17,869 nt of DNA from assembly GCA_002315325.1 (NCBI GenBank), contig DCGU01000069.1, forward strand, positions 8,548 through 26,416, written 5' to 3'. Source of the DNA: Clostridiales bacterium UBA1770 (GTDB lineage Bacteria; Bacillota; Clostridia; Oscillospirales; CAG-272). Both the position numbers and the translations under genes were made by a program. How positions within the stretch are numbered: the first letter of the stretch is position 1; each line of letters begins with the position of its first letter. The notes beneath the pieces are model-generated. The model was given only the letters and a program-made list of their open reading frames with translations, had not been told where the DNA came from and ran no database searches. This document shows, one piece after another, positions 4,653 through 11,676 of this stretch.

Positions 4653-7604
4653 ATGTCCGAAAACAAAATCCTATCCCGGCTGCGTGATATGTTCACCGGG
4701 AAAAAGAAAAAATCAATAGAACCGGAGACACCCGCCGAGGCCTCTGCGCGCAGCGCAGAGGACGCAATTCAGCCCAACGCTGAATTGCAGGGAGAATCCA
4801 CTGAACCTGAAAAGGCTCCCTCCGAGAGGCATATCCCTTCGGGGGACGCAGCTGACGCGCCGCAGGCGACTGAAGGAGTTCCCCTTTCGGACAATGAACC
4901 AGAAAGCCTCCTCGTTGATGGGAGTAGTCTGCAAGCAGACACGTATTCACTTGACGGTTCAACACCGTCACCGCAAGCGGACGTTCTTTACGGGGGGGAC
5001 CGCGTAGCGGTGGAAGTGAGTTCAGCCTGCGAGCAGGCACGTGTTCGCTCCGCTCTCTACGTTGAACCTTCGCAAGACGTTATTTCAACCACCGAAGACA
5101 CGGACAATCTCCAAGGCTCCCTCCGGGAGGGAGCTGGATTTGCGTCAGCAAAGACTGAAGGAGCCCTACGGCAAAATGACCTGCAGCGGGATATATTTAG
5201 CGAATCCGATAATTCCGCATGCTCCTTCCGTCTGCCTGCGGCAGCCACCTACTCCCCCTCGCAGGGATATGCCTCCCCGGATGGAGGCAAGGACGCCGAG
5301 GAACCCACCGAAAAGACGGACAATCCCTCAGTCATGGCAACTGCCGTGCCAGCCAGCATAGAGAGCGAAGCGAACATGACGTCTGCTTGCAGACTTCCGT
5401 TCTTCACAAGGGAGCCTACGAATGGGGACGAAACCGTTGTCACCGCCGCATCTATCGATGCAGCGACAATGCTCGATTCTGCGAATCAGGCATTGTCCAA
5501 ACCCGCCATCGCCGCTTACCTTACCTCCACCTACGGTGACGACGTTGCCGTCAACGTCCGTGCCGACTTCAACTCCACGGGGCTCAAACTCGCCGACACG
5601 CATTTCCTGCTGACGGAAATGAAGGACGGCGAAAAGGTTGCCCGCAAAAAGCAATTCTGCATCGTTTACGTGTACCATACCCAACCCGACCTGACCATCG
5701 TATTGTTGCATTTGACGCCCGATGCCGCGCAAAAACTGTGCGACGACGGCATTACCGTTGCGGAATCCAAGTTCCCGCGCACCACGTTCGGTGCCTGGTA
5801 CGAACTGGACGTCACACCGGACACGCCCAACGAAACCGTATATACCGCGCTCGACGCAGCCGTCGTCGCCTGCGGCGGACCCGTCGTATTGCGGCCCCAG
5901 CCGCAAGATGACGTCGCTGCCGCTGCAAGCGACAGCGAGGCCGTTGTCGGCGATGAACTTCAAAGCCTCCTCGTTGATGGGAGTAGTCTGCAAGCAGACA
6001 CGTATTCGCTTGACGGTTCAACACCGTCACCGCAAGCGGCCGCTCTTTACGTGGGGGACCGCGAAGCGGTGGAAGTGAGTTCAGCCTGCGAGCAGGCACG
6101 TGTTCGCTCCGCTCTCTACGTTGAAACTTCGCAAGATGATATCCCAACCGCTGAAGAACGGCGGGAGTCAAGCCCCCGCCCTACGGAGAACAACGAAATC
6201 GTTACCACTGCCGCATCTATCGATGCAGCGACAATGCTCGATTCTGCGAATCAGGCATTGTCCAAACCCGCCATCGCCGCCTATCTGACCGCCACCTACG
6301 GCGACGGCATCGAAACGGCCACCCGCCCCGACAAAACCAAGACGGGCCTGTTGTGCGCCGATAACCATTACTCCACGATTCAAATCAAGGACGGCGAACG
6401 CGTCGTCCGCAAAAAGCGCCTGTGCTTCGTCTACGTCTATCACGACGAGGATAAAAACCTGCTGCGTATTTTGCTCAAGACCACGCCGGCCCACGCCGCC
6501 ATGCTGCAGGAAAAGCATCCCGCCATCGTGCCGGCGTCCTTCCCCCGTACCACCACGGAACCCTGGTTCGATTTGACCATTGACGATACCTATACCGTCG
6601 GCGACGTGTTCGACGCCATCGACGGCGCCAAAAAACGCCTGGACGGCGACCTGGCCCCGCTGGTACGCGCCATGGTGGAATCCAAGGTGGCAAAAACAAA
6701 GGCCGACAACGCCCCCGACGAAAGCTGGGCAACGGAACTGCTGACCAAAAAATCTGTCGCCGCTTACCTCGCCGCCACGTTCGGCGAAGGCGTCACCGTC
6801 AATTCACGCCCCGATAAGACCACGACGGGCCTGCATTTGGCGGATACCCACTATACCACCACCGAAATGATCGACGGCGAATTGCAACCGCGCAAAAAGC
6901 CGCTCTGCTTTGCCTACGTCTATACGTCCGACACCGGCGTCACGGTGCTGCTGCGTACGACGGCGGCCTTGCTGGCTCCCTTGATGGGAAAGCACCCCGA
7001 GATTGCACCCTCACCGTTCCCCCGCACCAAACAGGGGACGTGGTTCAGCCTGCCCGCCAACGCCGATTGGCAGCCGATTGAACTCTACGGTGCCATCGTC
7101 GACGCCAAGATCGAATGCGACGGCGGCGCACCCCATAAAAATCTGGTCCGTTTGGCCGATGAGGTCCCGGCAGACGATGCCGCCCCCGCAACCGAACCGA
7201 AAAAACAACCCGTCAAACCGTCCTTCCGTGTCGAGGCTGACGCCGAGACTGCGCCGGAACCCGAACAAATCCGCGAGAGCGTTTCCTATCGCGAGGCGGA
7301 TAAGGCACTGTCCGACGCAGACGTCGCCGCCATGACGGGGCAGGCTAAACGCAAATGCAACCCCAACGACCGCGGTGTCATCAACCTGGAGGTCCTGTGC
7401 CGTTACTTTGAGCCCGGCGAATCCGTGACCCTGAACGAAATCAAGGTCCGCGTCACCGGCTTTAACCAGAGCGTCACCTATCTCAAGGTCCTGACGGGCG
7501 GCAATATGGATCGGCCCCTGTGCGTGGAGGCCGACGAGTTTTCTCCGATTGCTGCTAAGATGATACTGCTGGCAGGTGGGAAGGTGTATACCACGAAAAA
7601 ATAA
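4653..7604 (+). CDS. Three YjbR-like repeats plus L15-like C-terminal domain protein, with repeat-derived N-terminal region
   Basis: A 983-residue protein of unknown function. Three related domains lie at about 283-408, 538-663 and 700-825. They share (A)AYL, RPDKT.TGL..AD.HY, DGE...RKK, (C)F.YVY, and a final half with FPRT...W(F/Y)(D/S/E)L that resembles MmcQ/YjbR proteins (tentative). Residues about 908-980 (INLEVLCRYFEPGESVTL, KVLTGGNMDRPLCVEADEFS, AAKMILLAGGKV) resemble the C-terminal domain of ribosomal protein uL15; I recall such an ending in clostridial proteins annotated as uL15-family. Residues about 30-255 and 433-510 are encoded by hairpin repeats and read as low-complexity, acidic sequence. 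There is no signal peptide or membrane segment, so it is probably cytoplasmic. The ATG follows AAAGGA at good spacing. The stop lies in a perfect 18-bp palindrome. Confidence 0.8.
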   Translation: MSENKILSRLRDMFTGKKKKSIEPETPAEASARSAEDAIQPNAELQGESTEPEKAPSERHIPSGDAADAPQATEGVPLSDNEPESLLVDGSSLQADTYSLDGSTPSPQADVLYGGDRVAVEVSSACEQARVRSALYVEPSQDVISTTEDTDNLQGSLREGAGFASAKTEGALRQNDLQRDIFSESDNSACSFRLPAAATYSPSQGYASPDGGKDAEEPTEKTDNPSVMATAVPASIESEANMTSACRLPFFTREPTNGDETVVTAASIDAATMLDSANQALSKPAIAAYLTSTYGDDVAVNVRADFNSTGLKLADTHFLLTEMKDGEKVARKKQFCIVYVYHTQPDLTIVLLHLTPDAAQKLCDDGITVAESKFPRTTFGAWYELDVTPDTPNETVYTALDAAVVACGGPVVLRPQPQDDVAAAASDSEAVVGDELQSLLVDGSSLQADTYSLDGSTPSPQAAALYVGDREAVEVSSACEQARVRSALYVETSQDDIPTAEERRESSPRPTENNEIVTTAASIDAATMLDSANQALSKPAIAAYLTATYGDGIETATRPDKTKTGLLCADNHYSTIQIKDGERVVRKKRLCFVYVYHDEDKNLLRILLKTTPAHAAMLQEKHPAIVPASFPRTTTEPWFDLTIDDTYTVGDVFDAIDGAKKRLDGDLAPLVRAMVESKVAKTKADNAPDESWATELLTKKSVAAYLAATFGEGVTVNSRPDKTTTGLHLADTHYTTTEMIDGELQPRKKPLCFAYVYTSDTGVTVLLRTTAALLAPLMGKHPEIAPSPFPRTKQGTWFSLPANADWQPIELYGAIVDAKIECDGGAPHKNLVRLADEVPADDAAPATEPKKQPVKPSFRVEADAETAPEPEQIRESVSYREADKALSDADVAAMTGQAKRKCNPNDRGVINLEVLCRYFEPGESVTLNEIKVRVTGFNQSVTYLKVLTGGNMDRPLCVEADEFSPIAAKMILLAGGKVYTTKK
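4741..4884. repeat. Hairpins and long-form type-B arm inside coding sequence
   Basis: Two perfect hairpins follow one another: CCTCTGCGC-gca-GCGCAGAGG (4741-4761) and GCAATTCAGC-ccaac-GCTGAATTGC (4764-4788). A long-form inverted arm follows (about 4811-4884: GGCTCCCTCCGAGAGGCATA..., core CGCCGCAGGCG, CTGAAGGAGTTCCCC). Similar long-form arms lie at 5219-5288 and 13929-14000. Here all are translated in frame. Confidence 0.7.
4903..5066. repeat. 164-bp direct repeat, copy 1 (copy 2 at 5962-6125)
   Basis: This segment recurs 1059 bp downstream (353 codons, in frame) with only about half a dozen mismatches. It is a chain of hairpin cores: GTCTGCAAGCAGAC, TTGACGGTTCAACACCGTCA, CCGCAAGCGG, ACCGCGTAGCGGT and GCCTGCGAGCAGGC, ending in the D framework GTTCGCTCCGCTCTCTACG. 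It encodes the peptide block starting LLVDGSSLQADTYSLDG. Confidence 0.8.
5113..5288. repeat. Composite inverted-repeat element (arm E - spacer - arm B) embedded in frame
   Basis: The left arm reads AAGGCTCCCTCCGGGAGGGA, GCTG, core TTTGCGTCAGCAAA, CTGAAGGAGCCC. The right arm (5219-5288) is a long-form type B with core CTGCCTGCGGCAG. The spacer (CAAAATGACCTGCAGCGGGA, TATATTTAGCG...) also matches the intergenic element at 7790-7944 closely. The element contributes about 58 residues to the 983-residue protein with no frame break. Confidence 0.8.
5445..5515 (+). repeat. 71-bp perfect direct repeat, copy 1 (copy 2 at 6210-6280)
   Basis: The 71 bases from GCCGCATCTATCGATGCAGC to GCCATCGCCGC are identical at 6210-6280. 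They encode the start of the first and second YjbR-like domains (AASIDAATMLDSANQALSKP). The offset is 765 bp, 294 bp shorter than the 1059-bp offset of the upstream direct repeat. Confidence 0.85.
5962..6125. repeat. 164-bp direct repeat, copy 2
   Basis: Copy of 4903-5066, placed between YjbR-like domains 1 and 2. Differences include the cores ACCGCGAAGCGGT (copy 1 has GTA) and CGCAAGCGGCCG. It is followed by about 85 bp unrelated to the long insert seen after copy 1, then by the 71-bp repeat at 6210. Confidence 0.8.
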
Positions 7605-7614
7605 GCTTATTTTT
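7597..7614. repeat. 18-bp perfect palindrome over the stop codon of the 983-residue gene
   Basis: AAAAATAAGCTTATTTTT is a perfect palindrome. The TAA stop is at 7602-7604, so the 3' half mirrors the gene's last codons. Several other genes in the window share this arrangement. Confidence 0.7.
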
Positions 7615-7765
7615 GGGTGATCTGCCGTAGGCAGAGCACAGGTATTGCGTTAGCAAGACCGGGAGGGTGCATCTCCTATCTATGGGGTGGAACCTAAAAA
7701 GCCTGCCCGTATGCGAACATGTGAGCAGACGTGGGATTGCTTTAGCAAGCCCGGGAGGGTGCATC
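7615..7765 (+). repeat. Type-C repeat units with linkers
   Basis: A core CTGCCGTAGGCAG (7621) is followed by a partial C arm (ATTGCGTTAGCAAGACCGGG), the linker GCATCTCCTATCTATGGGGT, GGAACCTAAAAA, and a full C arm (7701-7760: GCCTGCCCGTATGCGAACAT, GTGAGCAGACGTGGGA, core TTGCTTTAGCAA, GCCCGGGAGG). Confidence 0.65.
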
Positions 7766-7789
7766 TTCGTTCCGGGATGATGAAATTCA

Positions 7790-7944
7790 AAGGCTCCCTC
7801 CGGGAGGGAGCTGGATTTGCGTCAGCAAAGACTGAAGGAGCCCTACGGCAAAATGACATACAGCGAGCAATATTTAGCGTAGTCGATTATCCCGCATGCT
7901 CCTTCCACCAACTTCGTTGGTCCCCCTCCCTCCCGGATGGAGGC
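7790..7944. repeat. Composite inverted-repeat element (arm E - spacer - arm B), intergenic copy
   Basis: This has the same left arm and a closely similar spacer as the in-gene element at 5113-5288. The right arm carries a different core (CCAACTTCGTTGG) and a shorter outer part ending CCCTCCCGGATGGAGGC. It ends 29 bp before the ATG of the DUF559 gene at 7974, so it forms that gene's upstream region. Confidence 0.8.
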
Positions 7945-7973
7945 TAGGAGAACCGCTTAATATTGGAGGCCTT

Positions 7974-8348
7974 ATGTCGCTCAAATACAACGAGAAGATA
8001 ATACCTCTTGCCAAAGAACTGAGAACCAACGCCACCCCGCAGGAAAACCACCTATGGTATGACTATCTTTCTTCATACCCCGTTCGCTTCCAACGTCAGA
8101 AAACAATAGATAACTTCATTGCAGATTTTTACTGCCATGATGCAAAATTAATCATCGAAATCGACGGCTCCCAACATTACACTGTCGAAGGCCAACAAAA
8201 AGATGAATTCCGCACGGAAATGCTGGAAGGGTACAACCTGACAGTCATTCGTGTGACAAACAGACAGGTAGATGACAATTTCCAAGGCGTTTGCTTGTTT
8301 ATCAACAAAATTGTCAATGAACGTTTGGAAACGAAAGAAACGCAATAA
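7974..8348 (+). CDS. DUF559 (Vsr-like) endonuclease-domain protein
   Basis: This 124-residue paralogue has the same order of elements as the gene at 66-431: AKELRTNATPQENHLWYDYL, the basic strand FQRQKTIDNFIADFY, LIIEIDGSQHYTVEG, and VIRVTNRQVDDNFQG. The conserved ADFY and EIDG acids are likely metal ligands by analogy with PD-(D/E)XK nucleases. The ATG at 7974 is chosen because GGAGG lies 4 nt upstream; an earlier in-frame start would lie within repeat DNA. A composite repeat ends 29 bp before the start, so any promoter must lie within or upstream of it. A strong bidirectional terminator follows. Lower similarity to the other two copies shows this is an older paralogue. No restriction-modification partner is visible. 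Confidence 0.85.
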   Translation: MSLKYNEKIIPLAKELRTNATPQENHLWYDYLSSYPVRFQRQKTIDNFIADFYCHDAKLIIEIDGSQHYTVEGQQKDEFRTEMLEGYNLTVIRVTNRQVDDNFQGVCLFINKIVNERLETKETQ

Positions 8349-8357
8349 TTCCACGTC

Positions 8358-8390
8358 AAAACCCGCTTGCCGAATCGGTAAGCGGGTTTT
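8358..8390. terminator. Bidirectional intrinsic terminator between convergent genes
   Basis: AAAACCCGCTTgCCG-aat-CGGtAAGCGGGTTTT forms a long stem flanked by A and T runs, so it can end transcription from both the DUF559 gene (plus) and the ATPase gene (minus). Confidence 0.9.
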
Positions 8391-8407
8391 ATAATCAAAA
8401 TATTATT

Positions 8408-9604
8408 TTACACGTCCCCCAAACTCTCAACCATCAAAAACTTTGCCAGTGAAATATGCGTCACGTTGCTGGTAGAATAGTCGACTTCATCATTCGTTAT
8501 CAGTATTTTTTTGTCCAATTGACTGACGCCGCTGAAAGCGCCGAACTCGCGGTCGTAGGCCTTGTCTTCGGCAACACTGTAAGCTACCTGCACGTAATAG
8601 CGTTTGGTATCTTTTTCTGCCATAAAGTCAATCTCGCGGCCGTTGTTATCGTACACGCTAACCGAATAACCACGGAAGACCAATTCGTTGTATACGATAT
8701 TTTCCAGGTTGTGCGTCAGGTCGTAACGGTTGTTCATGCAGCGTATGGAATTCAGCGCCACGTCACAGTTGTATAATTTTTTGCTTTGCGTCAATTCTCG
8801 TTTGGCTTTCGTCGAATAGCGCGGAATTTGGTCAATGACGTACGCCTGCGCCAGATAGTCAATCCATTTCTGGACCGTATTGGCACTGATTTCAATACCC
8901 TGGGAACGCATCGTGTCGGCAATGGATTTTGCCGAATAAATGCGTGCGTTGGAAATCAGAATAAAGTTTGCCACCCGTTTAAAATCGGCTGCTTTGTGAA
9001 TTTTATAGCGGTTGATGATGTCATTGGTGACAATCGTTTCATCCAGGTCGTTTAAATATCGCTTTAAATCGTCCGGTACATCAAATTCCGCACGTTTGGG
9101 GAATCCGCCCCAAATCAAATAATCGGATACGGAGATGGATTTGTGAAGTTCATCGGCATATTCCTGCAGTTCACGGTAGACAAACGGGCGAATGCGAAAA
9201 GATACGTATCTGCCGGATAACTCCTTGGTGAATTCACTTGAAAGCAGTTTGGAGTTGGAACCGGTGATAAAAACGGAGCAATTTTCCCGCCGCAATGAAC
9301 GGGCGGCAACGGCCCAATCGTCAATTTCCTGTACTTCATCTAAGAATACGTAGCACAGCCCGTCTTTAAGGGTTCTGTTGGCATTGACGTAATTGACGAT
9401 ATCTTCCCACGTTTTGATGGCGGCGGTGACGGCACGATTATCAAAATCAAGATAAACGACGTTATCCGTCTTGGCGGAGATCTCTTCCATGATTTGTGTG
9501 AGTATGATACTCTTTCCGCAGCGGCGCACCCCGGTTATGATTTTAATTAGGTCGCTGTCGTAAAAACCGCGCACTTTGGCAATATACGCTTCACGTTTAA
9601 TCAT
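8408..9604 (-). CDS. AAA-family ATPase with DUF4143 C-terminal domain
   Basis: A 398-residue protein of the common AAA_14/DUF4143 type. The Walker A motif is GVRRCGKS (25-32), Walker B is YVFLDEVQEI (85-94), and a sensor-like segment FITGSNSKLLSSE lies at about 112-124, followed by the family's FRIRPFVYRELQEY. The C-terminal half holds a winged-helix-like part (NANTVQKWIDYLAQAYVI) and a nuclease-like segment (NELVFRGYSV, GREIDFMA). The length is typical and all motifs are intact. The family is widespread in gut bacteria and archaea but has no settled function. The gene stands alone, convergent with the DUF559 gene, and has its own promoter inside 40-bp tandem repeats. AAAGGAAAGGA lies upstream of the ATG at rather long spacing. 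Confidence 0.9.
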   Translation of the reverse strand: MIKREAYIAKVRGFYDSDLIKIITGVRRCGKSIILTQIMEEISAKTDNVVYLDFDNRAVTAAIKTWEDIVNYVNANRTLKDGLCYVFLDEVQEIDDWAVAARSLRRENCSVFITGSNSKLLSSEFTKELSGRYVSFRIRPFVYRELQEYADELHKSISVSDYLIWGGFPKRAEFDVPDDLKRYLNDLDETIVTNDIINRYKIHKAADFKRVANFILISNARIYSAKSIADTMRSQGIEISANTVQKWIDYLAQAYVIDQIPRYSTKAKRELTQSKKLYNCDVALNSIRCMNNRYDLTHNLENIVYNELVFRGYSVSVYDNNGREIDFMAEKDTKRYYVQVAYSVAEDKAYDREFGAFSGVSQLDKKILITNDEVDYSTSNVTHISLAKFLMVESLGDV

Positions 9605-9638
9605 AATACACGGCGTATTCCTTTCCTTTGGATTTTCT

Positions 9639-9750
9639 ATTTAGAATTTTACCACACTTTTCCGAAATTCTCAATAGCATTTAGAATTTTTCCGTGATTT
9701 TCCGAAATTCTTAGTGACATTTAGAATTTTTCCGTGAAATGGAAAAATTC
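9639..9750. repeat. 40-bp tandem repeats over the ATPase promoter
   Basis: Units start at 9639, 9679 and 9719 (the last partial), each beginning ATTTAGAATTTT and containing the inverted pair AGAATTT...AAATTCT. The last unit ends in a 10-bp hairpin GAATTTTTCC-gtgaaat-GGAAAAATTC (9724-9750). This sequence is AT-rich and unrelated to the GC-rich hairpin repeats elsewhere. Regular palindromes across a promoter suggest operator sites. Confidence 0.75.
9646..9674 (-). promoter_or_regulatory. Promoter of the ATPase gene
   Basis: On the minus strand TTGAGA (9674-9669), a 17-bp spacer and TAAAAT (9651-9646) lie about 42 nt before the ATG. They fall within the first 40-bp unit; the second unit carries degraded versions of both boxes. 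Confidence 0.6.
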
Positions 9751-9760
9751 GAAATGGGGG

Positions 9761-9900
9761 CAAATCTGCCGGTAGGTAGATTTGTGCGGCTGCCTCGTAG
9801 AGAGCGAAGCGAACATGCGTTTCCGTAGGAAACTGAGCTCCCCCGAGGAGGAGCCTTTTTGAGTTCATTGCCACGGCTTAGAGAACGATAGAGCCTTGGA
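9761..9900. repeat. Hairpins and type-D arm
   Basis: A stem CAAATCTgCC-ggta-GGtAGATTTG (9761-9784) is followed by a D framework (GTAGAGAGCGAAGCGAACAT) with core TTTCCGTAGGAAA (about 9820), a short GAGCTCCCCCGAGGAGGAGCC unit split by its own symmetry, and the linker TTTTTGAGTTCATTGCCACG. No gene is seen. Confidence 0.55.
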
Positions 9901-10070
9901 GACGACAATCCTCCCACCACCGAAGGTGGTCCCCCCTCCTTTACACAAGGCGGGCTTGGTGGGGGCGTTCTCTCGGTGGTTGGAATAGTGCATTAGTTAA
10001 GAATGAACTCCTTCAGTCTGCCTACGGCAGCCAGCTACTCCCTCCGCAGAGATTGCCTCAAGAGGGCGCC
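9901..10070. repeat. Composite inverted-repeat element (arm F - spacer - arm B)
   Basis: Arm F (9901-9957, core ACCACCGAAGGTGGT) and arm B (10005-10070, core CTGCCTACGGCAG) surround a spacer of about 48 bp. It has the same layout as 4213-4368 and 13829-14000. Confidence 0.65.
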
Positions 10071-10174
10071 TTTTCAGGGTCATCACCACGGCTTGGAGAA
10101 CGATGGAGCATAATCCCATCCCATCAAGTGCTGTGCCCTTGCGGCTGCATGTCCCTGCGGTCCATACATCCCCG

Positions 10175-10210
10175 GCGTAGGCATCTACGACAAATCACAG
10201 ATACCTACGC
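10175..10210. repeat. Isolated hairpin upstream of the surface-protein promoter
   Basis: GCGTAGGcATC and GATaCCTACGC form an imperfect 10-bp stem. The stretch 10090-10290 otherwise holds no gene or recognisable repeat apart from a pyrimidine-rich tract around 10218-10256. Confidence 0.45.
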
Positions 10211-10291
10211 CATCATGTCGTCCGTTTTCCTCTTTCTTTTCCTCTTTTCCGCTTTCGTGCAAAAAACTCTGTGAAAAAATCCGCCAAAAGG

Positions 10292-10320
10292 TTGACATTT
10301 TGGGAAAGTGTGGCTATAAT
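10292..10320 (+). promoter_or_regulatory. Perfect-consensus sigma-A promoter
   Basis: TTGACA (10292-10297), a 17-bp spacer and TATAAT (10315-10320). It drives the membrane-anchored surface protein that follows. The predicted transcript starts near 10327, just before the type-B repeat at 10351. Confidence 0.85.
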
Positions 10321-10349
10321 GAGCATAACCTGATAGACGAATCGTCTCT

Positions 10350-11609
10350 TTGCCTCCCTCGGGGAGGGAGGTGGCGCGATTTATCGTGACGGAAGGAGTT
10401 CCCCCCGATAACCGCCGCAGGTGGTGGAAGGCAGGTGTAGACTCCACTTTGAAAGACACGTCTTATTCTTACACCGCCCGGGTCGATTACGACAGCGAAT
10501 ACAGCATCAAGGGTCAAACCGTCCGATGCTATTCGCCAAAGCAAATGCGTAAACTCTATCCCGAGGGCGGGTTCCGTACGGTGGGCGAATCGCTCCCGAA
10601 AAACGGAAAAAATAAAAAAATGAGCAAAAAGGCACAGGAAGCCAAAACGGGCACGCTGAATTGCGGCAACGTTCACACGTCTGTCTCACGCATGGGTGCA
10701 CACCCGTCGGGCCTGTTCACCGTTGCCGGTTACGTCCGCGTCGGCGAGGATGCCTTCATCGCCCTGCTCAAACCCCGGTTTGCCTGGGTGCCATGGGCAC
10801 TGTTCATTACGTTGTTCGTTGCGTTATTGGTGGTCATCAACTTCCGCGACGTCCTGTTCGACAACGACGTCGAACCCGGTATCATCGACCCGGTGTACGA
10901 CCCCGAGGACGTTGACCCGCGGCAGCAGGATTACGACGACCCCAACGATAAAAAGGCAACTTTGACTGACTACGTTCGTGTCAAGATCCCCTTAGGTACC
11001 GTGGAGTTCCTGTACGACTTCAGTTCGCTCTACGCCGACGGCCCCGTGCAGCTGTCCCTGGCCATTGAAGTGGACGGCATCGGTTACGTCATCGCCCAAA
11101 AGGATACGCAAATCAAAAACGGCAAGATCCCCGATACGGACCTGGATTGGGATCTCATCCGCACCGAACTCAAGGCCGGCACCTACGTGGGGTCCCTGAA
11201 GATCGACGGCGTCAATACCGCCGGCGAGCAGGTCGAAGATTACCTGTCCATCCCGGTGGAAATAAGGCAGGTTAATCAAGGCAGTATTTCCATTGCTTAC
11301 ACCGATAAGGTGTACGTCAACTTGACCACGGGTCAGATACAAATGGACTACCGCCACAGCGGCAACGCTACGCACAACGCCATCGTGCAATTGGTCATTG
11401 ACGCCGGGGATACCCCCTACGTGATTTCGACCAGCGGTGTGTTGACGCCGGGACATAAGCTGACCCAAATGACGCTGGACCCTGCGTTTGAGAATCGCCT
11501 GCAGCAAGGCGGATACACGGGCCGTATGCGCGTCAATTATTACAACGACGATAGTGAAGCGTTAAACTTTAACACTGACGTCATTGTTACCATCTACGTC
11601 ACGAAGTGA
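10350..11609 (+). CDS. Membrane-anchored protein with two tandem extracellular beta-sandwich-like domains
   Basis: Up to 419 residues. Residues about 1-140 are likely cytoplasmic and basic; one membrane segment (WVPWALFITLFVALLVVINF, about 146-165) follows. An acidic linker (170-200) precedes two related domains of about 100 residues (205-306 and 311-419). They share (L/V)..(V/I)D...YVI, G.(K)(I/L)....LD, L..G.Y.G...(I/V) and a final V.I.V strand. This topology suggests a surface or assembly component. The neighbours support a role with the TasA/CalY-like proteins downstream (inference). The start is uncertain: no ATG occurs before 10620, and the candidate starts (TTG 10350, GTG 10371, GTG 10386) all lie within a type-B repeat whose GGGAGGGAGG could act as ribosome binding site. 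The stop lies in CGTCAC-gaa-GTGACG (11597-11611). Confidence 0.7.
   Translation: MPPSGREVARFIVTEGVPPDNRRRWWKAGVDSTLKDTSYSYTARVDYDSEYSIKGQTVRCYSPKQMRKLYPEGGFRTVGESLPKNGKNKKMSKKAQEAKTGTLNCGNVHTSVSRMGAHPSGLFTVAGYVRVGEDAFIALLKPRFAWVPWALFITLFVALLVVINFRDVLFDNDVEPGIIDPVYDPEDVDPRQQDYDDPNDKKATLTDYVRVKIPLGTVEFLYDFSSLYADGPVQLSLAIEVDGIGYVIAQKDTQIKNGKIPDTDLDWDLIRTELKAGTYVGSLKIDGVNTAGEQVEDYLSIPVEIRQVNQGSISIAYTDKVYVNLTTGQIQMDYRHSGNATHNAIVQLVIDAGDTPYVISTSGVLTPGHKLTQMTLDPAFENRLQQGGYTGRMRVNYYNDDSEALNFNTDVIVTIYVTK
10351..10402 (-). repeat. Type-B arm at the 5' end of a coding sequence
   Basis: GCCTCCCTCGGGGAGGGAGG, TGG, core CGCGATTTATCGTG, ACGGAAGGAGTTCCCC. It lies directly after the predicted transcription start of the 10350 gene and supplies its purine-rich ribosome binding site and the candidate start codons. 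Confidence 0.7.
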
Positions 11610-11676
11610 CGCAATTTAACTGAATTTTATATTGGTAAAATATAAAAGAAACAAAAATTATTTGGAGGTAATTGTC

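Noticed and set aside
7687..7947. Small protein-coding genes in the repeat regions (also 597-926, 685-960, 4155-4637)
   Set aside because: These open frames run through C and A repeat modules and give the same peptide fragments (for example RMRTCEQTWDC) wherever the repeat occurs; they lack ribosome binding sites.
10175..10210. Terminator upstream of the surface-protein promoter
   Set aside because: The hairpin is imperfect and has no T-run, and there is no gene upstream on the plus strand that would need one.
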